Assembly (NCBI GenBank): GCA_050699955.1
Contig: JBOHGD010000010.1
Location: 46,313 to 110,312 of the forward strand
Origin: GCA-003244245 sp050699955
GTDB taxonomy: Bacteria; Actinomycetota; Actinomycetes; Mycobacteriales; Pseudonocardiaceae
Length of the DNA: 64,000 nucleotides
Direction of reading: 5' to 3'
Shown one piece after another: positions 46,984 through 54,483 of the stretch. Both the position numbers and the translations under genes were made by a program. A model generated the notes under the pieces. That model made no database searches and was not told where the DNA came from. It was given only the letters and a program-made list of their open reading frames with translations. The number at the start of each line of letters is the position of its first letter. Position 1 is the first letter of the stretch.

Positions 46984-47463
46984 TCACGATGGTGACGTGG
47001 CGAGCTGCGCGGCGTACGGCCGCTGGGTGCCCTGCAGCTGCACGGTGCCGAAGACCGCGTCACCCTGCACCAGACCGGTGGCCATGGCGCCGTCGGTGCC
47101 CTGCAGGGTCACCCGGCCGCCCGAGACCGTGCCCTTCAGCCAGGCCTCCGTCCGTTTGCCTGCACAGAGGTAGGCGGAAGCCTTGTCGTCGCGCACCTTG
47201 ATCGCGATCGTTGCCTCGTTGCCGCTCGTGCGCCCGGCGTAGGTGCCGGGCCGGACGTCGGCCGGAGGCGACGCGGGCGCGCCTGCCGGTTGCCGGGGGG
47301 CCGGCGCGGACTGCGCGGCAGCGGGTGGCTGGGCATTCGCCGGTGACGCGACGACCACAGCCGCGGTCTGGGTCTGGGCAGCCGTCCTCATGTTCACCAC
47401 GAGCAACGCGGCGGCCAGGGCGGCCACAGCGAGCAGCGTGATGACAGGACCGCGGTATTTCAT
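46984..47463 (-). CDS. Secreted or membrane-anchored hypothetical protein
   Basis: 159 residues from the ATG at 47463, which has GAGGAG upstream. A signal/anchor helix (VITLLAVAALAAALLVVN, residues 7-24) is followed by an Ala/Pro-rich linker (to about 75) and a compact beta-rich domain with GTYAGRTSGNEATIAIKVRD, ASAYLCAGKRTEAWLKG and a single Cys. I do not recognise a named family. It is first in the operon with the DUF6529 and Rieske genes (11-base gap to the next), so it may act with them at the cell surface. The AT-rich region 47464-47743 upstream probably holds promoters for both directions. Confidence 0.7.
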   Translation of the reverse strand: MKYRGPVITLLAVAALAAALLVVNMRTAAQTQTAAVVVASPANAQPPAAAQSAPAPRQPAGAPASPPADVRPGTYAGRTSGNEATIAIKVRDDKASAYLCAGKRTEAWLKGTVSGGRVTLQGTDGAMATGLVQGDAVFGTVQLQGTQRPYAAQLATSPS

Positions 47464-47743
47464 GATCGCTCCTCGGCAGCGGCGAGGCGGCGTCGACCAG
47501 CGGCGCGCCGCCAAGCGCGGTTGCGGGCACATATCGATGAGAAGGCTTTTATCACTCGTCGTGATGATATTCCTTCATAACAACTCGATAGAGACTATCA
47601 TGGGTCGTCTATTGACTGCATAAAGTGACACTGCGTGAGAGTTGCGCTATTCGGCCCCCCGGTAACCCCCGGCCTCCCGCTGATTGGAGTGAACTACTCC
47701 ACCCATTGCGGACGTACGCTAGGTGAGAGACAAGGAGTCACCG

Positions 47744-48073
47744 ATGACCGATCGTGCCCAGCGGGCCACGGCCCGATCTCGCCCCGTTCAACGGCTCCAC
47801 CAGTCGGCCGATCCCGCCGCCGAGAAGCGTTGCGCAGCCGAGCAGCCCTCGGTTCGGCTGGCCGGGTCCGTCCGTACCAAACCCGTCCGGCGCAGCGTGG
47901 ACCTGTCCCCCACGTGTCACGCCCGGCTGTCCCAGTGGTGCACCGATGCCGCAGCCGAGATCGGCGCAAACCGGGTCACCGGCCAGGACGTCATCCGGGC
48001 TCTGGTGGCTCGGCTGCTCGCCGACCAGCGGCTGGCCCAGCGGATCCGCGCCGATCTCAGCATCAATATCTGA
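47744..48073 (+). CDS. Small basic protein, possibly ribbon-helix-helix type
   Basis: 109 residues; the ATG at 47744 follows AAGGAG by 6 bases (an in-frame ATG at 47723 is less likely). The N-terminal half is basic and disordered; the C-terminal half VRRSVDLSPTCHARLSQWCT, then VTGQDVIRALVARLLAD, has the strand-helix-helix pattern of RHH/ParG-like DNA-binding proteins. No toxin or ParA partner is next to it, although the assembly gap follows 120 bases downstream. The gene ends just before the 16-bp repeat units. Confidence 0.5.
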   Translation: MTDRAQRATARSRPVQRLHQSADPAAEKRCAAEQPSVRLAGSVRTKPVRRSVDLSPTCHARLSQWCTDAAAEIGANRVTGQDVIRALVARLLADQRLAQRIRADLSINI

Positions 48074-48196
48074 GCCCACCGAAGCCTGAGCCCACCGAAG
48101 CCTGAGCCCACCGAAGCCTGAGCCCACCGACCAAGATCGGGAAATCCCTCCGATGGACCTACCGGTGGGAGATGGTCCGGATACGCTCGTGCAGTG
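48070..48196. repeat. Left copy of a 127-bp exact duplication flanking the gap
   Basis: Three copies of the 16-bp unit CTGAGCCCACCGAAGC plus a partial fourth, then 60-70 bases of unique sequence ending GCTCGTGCAGTG. Identical base for base to 48297-48423. The last base of this copy touches the run of Ns. Confidence 0.9.
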
Positions 48197-48296
48197 NNNN
48201 NNNNNNNNNNNNNNNNNNNNNNNNNNNNNNNNNNNNNNNNNNNNNNNNNNNNNNNNNNNNNNNNNNNNNNNNNNNNNNNNNNNNNNNNNNNNNNNN
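48197..48296. other. Assembly gap of exactly 100 Ns
   Basis: A run of 100 Ns, the conventional placeholder for a gap of unknown size. The flanks share a 127-bp exact overlap, so the real missing length may be zero or only further copies of the 16-bp tandem unit. Confidence 0.99.
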
Positions 48297-48423
48297 CTGA
48301 GCCCACCGAAGCCTGAGCCCACCGAAGCCTGAGCCCACCGAAGCCTGAGCCCACCGACCAAGATCGGGAAATCCCTCCGATGGACCTACCGGTGGGAGAT
48401 GGTCCGGATACGCTCGTGCAGTG
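48297..48423. repeat. Right copy of the 127-bp duplication
   Basis: Same sequence as 48070-48196. Its last three bases are the GTG start codon chosen for the PP2C phosphatase gene, so the true upstream region of that gene is the one after the small basic protein. Confidence 0.9.
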
Positions 48424-51273
48424 CATCCGCACGGGTCACCGTCCCCTGCGCAGGAGCCACCGCCGGACGTCGGGGTGGACCTGCGGGAAGTGCTGGTCCG
48501 GGCACCGCTGGCGGTGGGAGTCACCCGCGGGCCTGAGCACGTCGTCGAACTGCTCAACCCGGCCGCGCGCACGTTGCTGGGCGTCTCGGACCCGGCAGGC
48601 CCGGATGCGGTCGGCAGGCCGATCCGGATGGCCACCTCGAAGCTGACCGACTGCGGCCTGGTCGAGCTGCTGGACCAGGTCTACGCCGCGGGGCAGCCGC
48701 ACCGCCAGCCCGGCTGCGTCGTGGCGCACCGCGACGGCCGCGGCGAACCGCGCATCGTCGACTTCACCTGCCAGCCGCTGCCCGGCAGGGACGGGGTCAC
48801 CCGGCTGCAGTTGTACGGCCAGGACCGCACCGAGCAGGTCCGCACCAACCGCCACCTGGACTTCCTCTCCGACGCAGGTCCGACGCTGCTGGAGGCGTCG
48901 CTGGAGCACCGGGACGCCCTGGACCAGGCGGCCCGGCTCGCGGTCAGGTTCCTCGGAGACCTGTGCCTGATCAACCTCGCCCAGCCGGACGGCTCCCTGT
49001 CGCGGGCAGCCGTGGTGCATATCGACCCGGCGCTGACCCCGATCGCCGAGCAGCTCGAGCTCTCCTCGCTGCCGGACTCACTGAGCCACCAGGTACTGGA
49101 CAGCGGCAGCTCGGTGGTCCTGCGCCGACTGTCGCACGCGGACCTGCGATCCATCGCGGGCCGCGGTCAGTGGGAGCTGCTGGACCGGCTGGATCTGGTG
49201 TCCGGGCTGGTGGTCCCGATCGTGGCGCGCGGGCGCACGCTGGGCACCTTTGCGATCTGCTCCACCCAGCCCGACCGCTACACCGATGAGGACGTCACGC
49301 TCGCCGAGGGGCTGGGGCTGCGAGCCGGGCTGGCGATGGACACGGCTGAGCTCTACAGCTCCGAACGCCGGGCCCGCGAACGCGCCGACCGGGCGCTCGC
49401 GGGAACGGCGGGGCTGCTGCGGGCCACCGCGGCGCTGGCAGGCGCACTGTCGCCGGCCGCCATCGCCGAGGTGGTGGTGTCGCAGGGAGCCGAGTTGCTC
49501 GGGGCCTGTGCGGCGGGGCTGTTCATACAGGTGTCGAACAGGCTGGAGCTGGTGCACGCCACGGGCTGGTCGCCGCAGACCCTGCGGAACTATCAGACGA
49601 TGCCGCTGTGCGGTGGGGTTCCGATCACCGACGCGGTGCTGCGGGGCACCCCCGTCTGGCTGGAGAGCCCTGCGGACCTGATGGCCCGCTACCCCCGGTC
49701 GGCACCCGTCCACAGCACGGCCGGCTACCAGGCCTTCGCCTGTCTGCCGTTGATCCTGGAGGGCACCGTGCTGGGCGCGGTGACCTTCAGCTTCACCGCC
49801 CCTCGCACCTTCGGTCCCGATGACCGGACTTTCCTGCTGACGCTGGCCGGGCAGTGCGCCCAGGCACTGGACCGGGCCCGGCTCTACGCCGCCGAGCAGG
49901 AGGCTCGGGCCGCGGCCGAACGCCGACGCGACCTGGTCGCGGTGCTCGCCGAAGCCAGCCTCGCGCTCGATGCCCCGCAGTCCCAGGAACAGCGACTCGA
50001 GCGCCTGACCCGGCTCGCGGTTCCCCGGGTCGCCGACTGGTGCGCCGTGCACCTGGTCCGCGAAGGCCGGGTGGAGCAGATCGCCTACGCGCACAGCGAC
50101 CCGGACAAGCTCGCGCTCGTCGCGGAGCTCACCCGGCGTTATCCCCCGCGCGGCGAGGACGGGTCCAGCGGCGCGGCGCAGGTGATCCGCACCGGGCAGC
50201 CCGAACTGATCCGCGAGATCCCCGAGGCGATGTTGGCCGAGGCCGCCGAGGACGAGACCCACCTGGAGCTGATCGCAGCCCTGGGCATCGTCTCCGCGAT
50301 GATCGTCCCCTTGACGGTGCGCGGCCGCACGGTCGGTGCGATCACGCTGGTGGCGGCCGAGTCGGGTCAGCGCTACGGCTCCGACGACCTCGCCTTCGCC
50401 CAGGACCTGGCCACCCGGGCCGCGTTGGCCCTGGACAACGCCCGGCTCTACGAGGAACAACGGGACATCGCCGCTACCCTGCAGGCCGCGTTGCTGCCGC
50501 ACGAACTGCCCGCCATCCCCGGGCTGGAACTGGCCGGCCGGTACGTCGCCGCGGGTGAGTCGAACGAGGTCGGCGGGGACCTCTACGACGTGTTCGCCTC
50601 ATCCGGCCCGTATGACGGTGCCACCCCAGGTCCATCAGGTCCATCAGGTCCATGGTCGATGGTGATAGGTGACGTATGCGGGAAGGGCGCGGCCGCCGCG
50701 GCCTTGACGGCGCTGATCCGCTATACGGTCCGGGCCGAGGCGAGTCGTCGGCTACCGCCCTGCGAGGTGCTGCTGCGCCTCAACGAGGCGATCATCCACC
50801 AGCTCACGACCATCGAGGCCCGGTTCTGCACCGCGATCTACGGCCAGCTCACGCCGACCGACCACGGTGTCGTTCGGGTGACGATGGCCTGCGCGGGACA
50901 CCTCGCTCCCCGGATACTGCGCCGCGACGGAGCGATCGAGGTCGGCATGGCCGGCGGTACCATCCTCGGGGTGTACGCCGAGCCTGCCGTTGCCCGCGAG
51001 GATGTCCTGCTCACGTCCGGGGACACGCTGTTGCTCGTCACCGACGGAGTCACCGAGGCGCGCGGGGTCGAGGGGTTCTACGGCGAGGAGCGGTTGGACG
51101 CCCTGCTGACCGGTTGCGTCAGCCGCTCGGCCGGCTCGATCGCAGACCTGATCACCGAGGACGTCCTGCGTTTCCAGGCCGGCACCCCTCGTGACGACGT
51201 GGCTGTCCTGGTGGTTCAGGCGGCTGCCCGACCGATCCTGCCGGGCGCCGTCCCAGCGGTCGTACCGGAGTGA
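48421..51273 (+). CDS. Multi-GAF PP2C-type (SpoIIE/RsbU) protein phosphatase
   Basis: 950 residues from the GTG at 48421. Order: a PAS-like N-terminal sensor (about 15-140), then three GAF domains (about 150-310, 345-495, 515-680), a coiled linker ending LYEEQRDIAATLQAALLP, and the SpoIIE/PP2C phosphatase (about 700-935) with EVGGDLYDVF and GDVCGKGAAAAALTAL for metal binding and the late GDTLLLVTDGVTEAR and GTPRDDVAVLVV. A GPSGPSGP insert coded by a 9-bp repeat sits between the two metal motifs. It should dephosphorylate an anti-sigma antagonist in response to a signal; the STAS gene overlaps its end by GTGA. Confidence 0.93.
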   Translation: MHPHGSPSPAQEPPPDVGVDLREVLVRAPLAVGVTRGPEHVVELLNPAARTLLGVSDPAGPDAVGRPIRMATSKLTDCGLVELLDQVYAAGQPHRQPGCVVAHRDGRGEPRIVDFTCQPLPGRDGVTRLQLYGQDRTEQVRTNRHLDFLSDAGPTLLEASLEHRDALDQAARLAVRFLGDLCLINLAQPDGSLSRAAVVHIDPALTPIAEQLELSSLPDSLSHQVLDSGSSVVLRRLSHADLRSIAGRGQWELLDRLDLVSGLVVPIVARGRTLGTFAICSTQPDRYTDEDVTLAEGLGLRAGLAMDTAELYSSERRARERADRALAGTAGLLRATAALAGALSPAAIAEVVVSQGAELLGACAAGLFIQVSNRLELVHATGWSPQTLRNYQTMPLCGGVPITDAVLRGTPVWLESPADLMARYPRSAPVHSTAGYQAFACLPLILEGTVLGAVTFSFTAPRTFGPDDRTFLLTLAGQCAQALDRARLYAAEQEARAAAERRRDLVAVLAEASLALDAPQSQEQRLERLTRLAVPRVADWCAVHLVREGRVEQIAYAHSDPDKLALVAELTRRYPPRGEDGSSGAAQVIRTGQPELIREIPEAMLAEAAEDETHLELIAALGIVSAMIVPLTVRGRTVGAITLVAAESGQRYGSDDLAFAQDLATRAALALDNARLYEEQRDIAATLQAALLPHELPAIPGLELAGRYVAAGESNEVGGDLYDVFASSGPYDGATPGPSGPSGPWSMVIGDVCGKGAAAAALTALIRYTVRAEASRRLPPCEVLLRLNEAIIHQLTTIEARFCTAIYGQLTPTDHGVVRVTMACAGHLAPRILRRDGAIEVGMAGGTILGVYAEPAVAREDVLLTSGDTLLLVTDGVTEARGVEGFYGEERLDALLTGCVSRSAGSIADLITEDVLRFQAGTPRDDVAVLVVQAAARPILPGAVPAVVPE

Positions 51274-51620
51274 AGCCCGGGATGAGCCAGCTCGAGGTGC
51301 ACCATGAACAGGAAGGGGACGTTGCCGTGGTCTCCTTTCACGGCGAGTTCGACTACGCCGAGATGGGCATCGCGCAGGAGGAGATCAGCGTCGCGGAGGC
51401 ATCCGGCCCGGCGGTCCTCGTGCTCGACCTCACCGGCCTGGACTTCATGGACTCCAGTGCCGTCCGAGTGATTCTGCAGGCTGATGGCCGGGCCCGCGAG
51501 CAGGGCAGACGCCTCGCGCTGGTCACTGGCAGCGGCCCGCCGCACCGGGTGCTGTCCATTCTCGGCCTGACTGATCGGCTGGACGTCGTGGCCGACCGCG
51601 CTGCCGTGCTGCGCCCGTGA
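51270..51620 (+). CDS. STAS-domain anti-sigma factor antagonist
   Basis: 116 residues, GTG start overlapping the phosphatase stop; an ATG four codons later is possible. STAS fold with VAVVSFHGEFDYAEM and the phosphorylation loop LDLTGLDFMDSSAVRVILQA, where Ser62 or Ser63 is the expected phosphoserine. In the RsbV/SpoIIAA scheme the unphosphorylated form binds an anti-sigma kinase. The phosphatase gene directly upstream is the likely activator. No RsbW-type kinase or sigma gene is in the window. Confidence 0.92.
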   Translation: MKPGMSQLEVHHEQEGDVAVVSFHGEFDYAEMGIAQEEISVAEASGPAVLVLDLTGLDFMDSSAVRVILQADGRAREQGRRLALVTGSGPPHRVLSILGLTDRLDVVADRAAVLRP

Positions 51621-51642
51621 TGACCGAGCGGCCCTTGACGGC

Positions 51643-52356
51643 TCAGCGGGGCGCGGGCGCAGCGAGGTGCTCGCGAAGGAACGCGATCGTGGCGGCCCAG
51701 GCCTCGGCGGCGTGCTCGGGGTCGTGAGTGCCGAGCAGGTTCTCGTCGTTGAAGAAGGCGTGCCCGGCCGGGTAGCTGCGGAAGTCGGGGCGCCGGCCGG
51801 ACTGCCGCTCGATGGTGTCCGCGAGCTCGCGGACCCGCTCCGGGGTCGCCATCTCGTCCTGCTCGCCGAAATGACCCAGCAACGGGGCGGACAGATTCTC
51901 GAAGCTCGGGTACTGCTCGCCCAGCACCCCGTAGAACGGCACCGCGGCGCCGATCTTGTCGCCCTGCTGGGCGGCGAGCACCAGCACGAAGCCGCCGCCC
52001 ATGCAGAACCCGACCGCGCCGACCTTCGCACTGGTGACCGCGTCGTGGCCGAGCAGGTAGTCCACCGCGCCACCCAGGTCACGGGCCGCCTGGCCGACCG
52101 GCAGGTCCTGCATGAGCCGGCCGGCCTCGGTGGCGTCGTGAGTGGTGGTACCGCCGTAGAGGTCGGGGGCGAGCGCGACGAAACCCTCGGCGGCGAGCCG
52201 GTCGGTCACGTCCTTGATGTGGCTGGTCAATCCCCACCACTCCTGGATCACCACGACACCAGGGCCGCTGCCCGACTCGGGCAGTGCGAGATAGCCGTGC
52301 GCGGTGGAGCCGTTGGACGGGAAACTGACGTTCTGCAGCGGGTTCTCGGTCTCCAT
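51643..52356 (-). CDS. Dienelactone hydrolase family protein
   Basis: 237 residues from the ATG at 52356. Alpha/beta hydrolase with nucleophile Cys118 in VGAVGFCMGGGF, Asp in HFGEQDEMA and His in YPAGHAFFND, the Cys-Asp-His triad of dienelactone hydrolases; GVVVIQEWWGL is the typical early segment with the oxyanion Glu. Opens lactone rings in chlorocatechol-type pathways, though most actinobacterial paralogues have unknown substrates. No aromatic-degradation genes are near. Convergent with the STAS gene. Confidence 0.92.
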   Translation of the reverse strand: METENPLQNVSFPSNGSTAHGYLALPESGSGPGVVVIQEWWGLTSHIKDVTDRLAAEGFVALAPDLYGGTTTHDATEAGRLMQDLPVGQAARDLGGAVDYLLGHDAVTSAKVGAVGFCMGGGFVLVLAAQQGDKIGAAVPFYGVLGEQYPSFENLSAPLLGHFGEQDEMATPERVRELADTIERQSGRRPDFRSYPAGHAFFNDENLLGTHDPEHAAEAWAATIAFLREHLAAPAPR

Positions 52357-52414
52357 GTGCCCGATCCCATCACGGACCCGAAGGCCGGGCACCCCGGCCC
52401 CTCTCGCCTGCCAC

Positions 52415-53113
52415 CTACGGCGTGGCGCGCCGGATCACCAGATAGCCCGCCCCCGCCATCAGCACGGCGAGCGCCAGCGGGTAGCCGGCCAGCAGAGTGA
52501 ACGTGGGCTGGTCGGCGAAGAACCGGCCCATCGCGGGCCACCAGCCCTGCAGAGTGACGAGCAGCGCCAGCCCGGCGAGCAGCAGCCCGGTTCCGATCGA
52601 CATCACGTACATCCCCATCTGGCCCCAGCGCTTGAACACCACCCCGATGAGCACGCCCAGGAACGACAGGAACAAGAACGGCACGGCGTAGACGAGGACC
52701 TGCAGGACCGGGTTGTGCTGCACGAGGAACGGCAGCCCGAAGAACTTCAGTGACATCCCCCAGCCCGAGGTCGCCCGCTCCAGCTGCAGGAGCAGGTAGA
52801 GCACGATCGCGTAGCCGAGCGACTGCCCGGCGACCATCAGCGAGGTGGCCGCGAAGAAGGCCCGCCGCGTCACGCTGAGCCCGAGGGCGAACGGGAAGAC
52901 CTGGGTCATCGTCTGCAGCTGGGCGACCAGGACCATAATGTAGATCGACATCAGGGCCCCGGTACTTCGGCCGTCCGGTGGCGCCGCGTCGCCGATCGCG
53001 CCGGAAATCGCCAGGTTCACCAGGAAGGCGAGCCCGAGTACCACCCACGGCACACCGAACACGACAGGCGCGTTCACGAGCTGGATCCGGGCTACCCGCA
53101 GAACGCGACTCAT
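52415..53113 (-). CDS. ABC transporter membrane subunit
   Basis: 232 residues from the ATG at 53113, overlapping the stop of the ATPase gene. Six hydrophobic helices: FGVPWVVLGLAFLVNLAIS, ALMSIYIMVLVAQLQTM, AFFAATSLMVAGQSLGYAIV, LQVLVYAVPFLFLSFLGVL, GMYVMSIGTGLLLAGLALLV and LLAGYPLALAVLMAGAGYL. No named family motif, but this layout is common in YtrA-regulated ABC systems. It pairs with the ATPase upstream; direction and substrate are unknown. Confidence 0.82.
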   Translation of the reverse strand: MSRVLRVARIQLVNAPVVFGVPWVVLGLAFLVNLAISGAIGDAAPPDGRSTGALMSIYIMVLVAQLQTMTQVFPFALGLSVTRRAFFAATSLMVAGQSLGYAIVLYLLLQLERATSGWGMSLKFFGLPFLVQHNPVLQVLVYAVPFLFLSFLGVLIGVVFKRWGQMGMYVMSIGTGLLLAGLALLVTLQGWWPAMGRFFADQPTFTLLAGYPLALAVLMAGAGYLVIRRATP

Positions 53114-54027
53114 CGATGATCCTCCTTCTGGTTCGCGGCGCCGACACCAACGGGCGCGCGTTCGTGGACGTGCTGCTGAGTGGTCCGTACGACCAGCTGC
53201 TGAAGTGACACCGGCTCGAACTCCAGCCCGTTGCCGCTCCCGGCCGGCAGCGTGGGCGCACCCTGCAGCGTGACCCGCAGGTAGCCACCCAGATGCTCGC
53301 GGTGCAGCTCGGTGTGCCCGGCGGCGAAGGCCTCCACGGCGACCGCGGGGCCGGTGACGGTGACGGCCCGGCCGCGCAGCACATCGGCGTCCTCGTCGAT
53401 CAGGATTCGGCCCTTGTCGATCAGGATCACGTGCTCGACGAGGTCGCTGACCTCGTCGATCAGGTGCGTGGAGAGCACGACCGTGCGCGGGTGCTCGACG
53501 TAGTCGGCCAGTAGCCGGTCGTAGAACAGCTGGCGGGCTACCGCGTCGAGGCCGAGATAGGGCTCGTCGAAGAACGTCAGCGGCGCGCGCGAGGCCAGCC
53601 CGATGATCACGCCCACCGCGGAGAGCTGACCGCGGGAGAGTTTCTTGATCGTTCGCCCGGTGGGCAGCGCGAACTCCTCGACGAGCCGGCCGGCGAAGCC
53701 GGCGTCCCAGTTCGGGTAGAGCAACCTCGCCGCGGCCAGCGCGTGCCGGACCTTGAACGCGTCCGGGTAGCGCTGCGACTCCTTGATGAAGCAGATGCGC
53801 GACAGCACGGCGTCGTTCTCGTACGGATGCGACCCGAACACCTCGACTACTCCCGAGGTCTCGAAGCCCTGCCCGGTGAGGATCTGCATGATCGTGGTCT
53901 TGCCTGCACCGTTTCGGCCGAGCAGCCCATGGATCTGGTTCTCGGCGAACTCGACACTCACCCCATCGAGCGCGGTGACGTTGTTGTAGCGCTTCGTGAC
54001 CCCGCTCATCCTGACGATCGCGGTCAT
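53110..54027 (-). CDS. ABC transporter ATP-binding protein
   Basis: 305 residues. Walker A GRNGAGKTT (about 37-45), signature LSRGQLSAVG in place of LSGGQ, Walker B LTFFDEPYLGLD and the switch segment VVLSTHLIDE. A C-terminal extension of about 80 residues follows. Both ends overlap neighbours by ATGA (GntR upstream, permease downstream), so the three genes form one operon. Similar GntR(YtrA)-ABC sets answer to cell-envelope stress. Confidence 0.92.
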   Translation of the reverse strand: MTAIVRMSGVTKRYNNVTALDGVSVEFAENQIHGLLGRNGAGKTTIMQILTGQGFETSGVVEVFGSHPYENDAVLSRICFIKESQRYPDAFKVRHALAAARLLYPNWDAGFAGRLVEEFALPTGRTIKKLSRGQLSAVGVIIGLASRAPLTFFDEPYLGLDAVARQLFYDRLLADYVEHPRTVVLSTHLIDEVSDLVEHVILIDKGRILIDEDADVLRGRAVTVTGPAVAVEAFAAGHTELHREHLGGYLRVTLQGAPTLPAGSGNGLEFEPVSLQQLVVRTTQQHVHERAPVGVGAANQKEDHR

Positions 54028-54386
54028 CCCTCATCCTCCCAGGCGTCGATCATCTTCTTGAGCTGTTCCGCGTCTATCCCGAGCTTGCGTGCCTCGGCGA
54101 TCAGCGGAGCGACGTACTGCCTGCCGAAATACTCCCGGCGCCGCTCCAGCAACTGGGTTCGCGCACCGGGGGCCACGAACATCCCGATACCTCGTCTCTT
54201 GTAGAGGACCCCGTCGGCCACCAGCTGGTTGACGCCCTTCGCCGCGGTGGCCGGGTTGATCCGATGGAATGCGGCGAGCTCGTTGGTCGAGGCCACCTGC
54301 GTCTCCTCGGCGAGCGAGCCGTCGACGATCGAGCTCTCGATCTGCTCGGCGATCTGGAGGAACAGCGGGCGCCCGTCGTCCTTCAC
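54024..54386 (-). CDS. GntR family regulator, YtrA subfamily
   Basis: 120 residues, GTG start. Winged-helix domain (about 5-75: PLFLQIAEQIESSIVDGSLA, QVASTNELAAFHRINPATAA, VLYKRRGIGMFV) followed only by a short helical tail, as in the YtrA subfamily that lacks a ligand domain. It should repress its own operon with the two ABC genes. The start codon lies about 50 bases downstream of a promoter with an overlapping dyad. Confidence 0.92.
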   Translation of the reverse strand: MKDDGRPLFLQIAEQIESSIVDGSLAEETQVASTNELAAFHRINPATAAKGVNQLVADGVLYKRRGIGMFVAPGARTQLLERRREYFGRQYVAPLIAEARKLGIDAEQLKKMIDAWEDEG

Positions 54387-54416
54387 GGCGACCGCCGAGG
54401 CCAGCTCAGGTTCGCT

Positions 54417-54466
54417 GGTTCATTACTCATGTAGTTAACCATGCAGCCGACGAGGGCCGGTGTCAA
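54417..54466 (-). promoter_or_regulatory. Promoter and dyad operator of the GntR-ABC operon
   Basis: On the minus strand TTGACA (54461-54466) and CATGGT (54438-54443) are 17 bases apart. The imperfect dyad GGTT...AACC (54417-54440) covers and follows the -10 element, where a YtrA-type repressor would block transcription. The -10 match is weak; the -35 is perfect. Confidence 0.45.
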
Positions 54467-54483
54467 GTCCTGTGGGGGAGGTC

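Noticed and set aside
48070..48423. CRISPR-like array from regularly spaced CTGAGCCCACCGAAGC units
   Set aside because: Units are directly adjacent with no spacers, and the two blocks are an assembly overlap around Ns.
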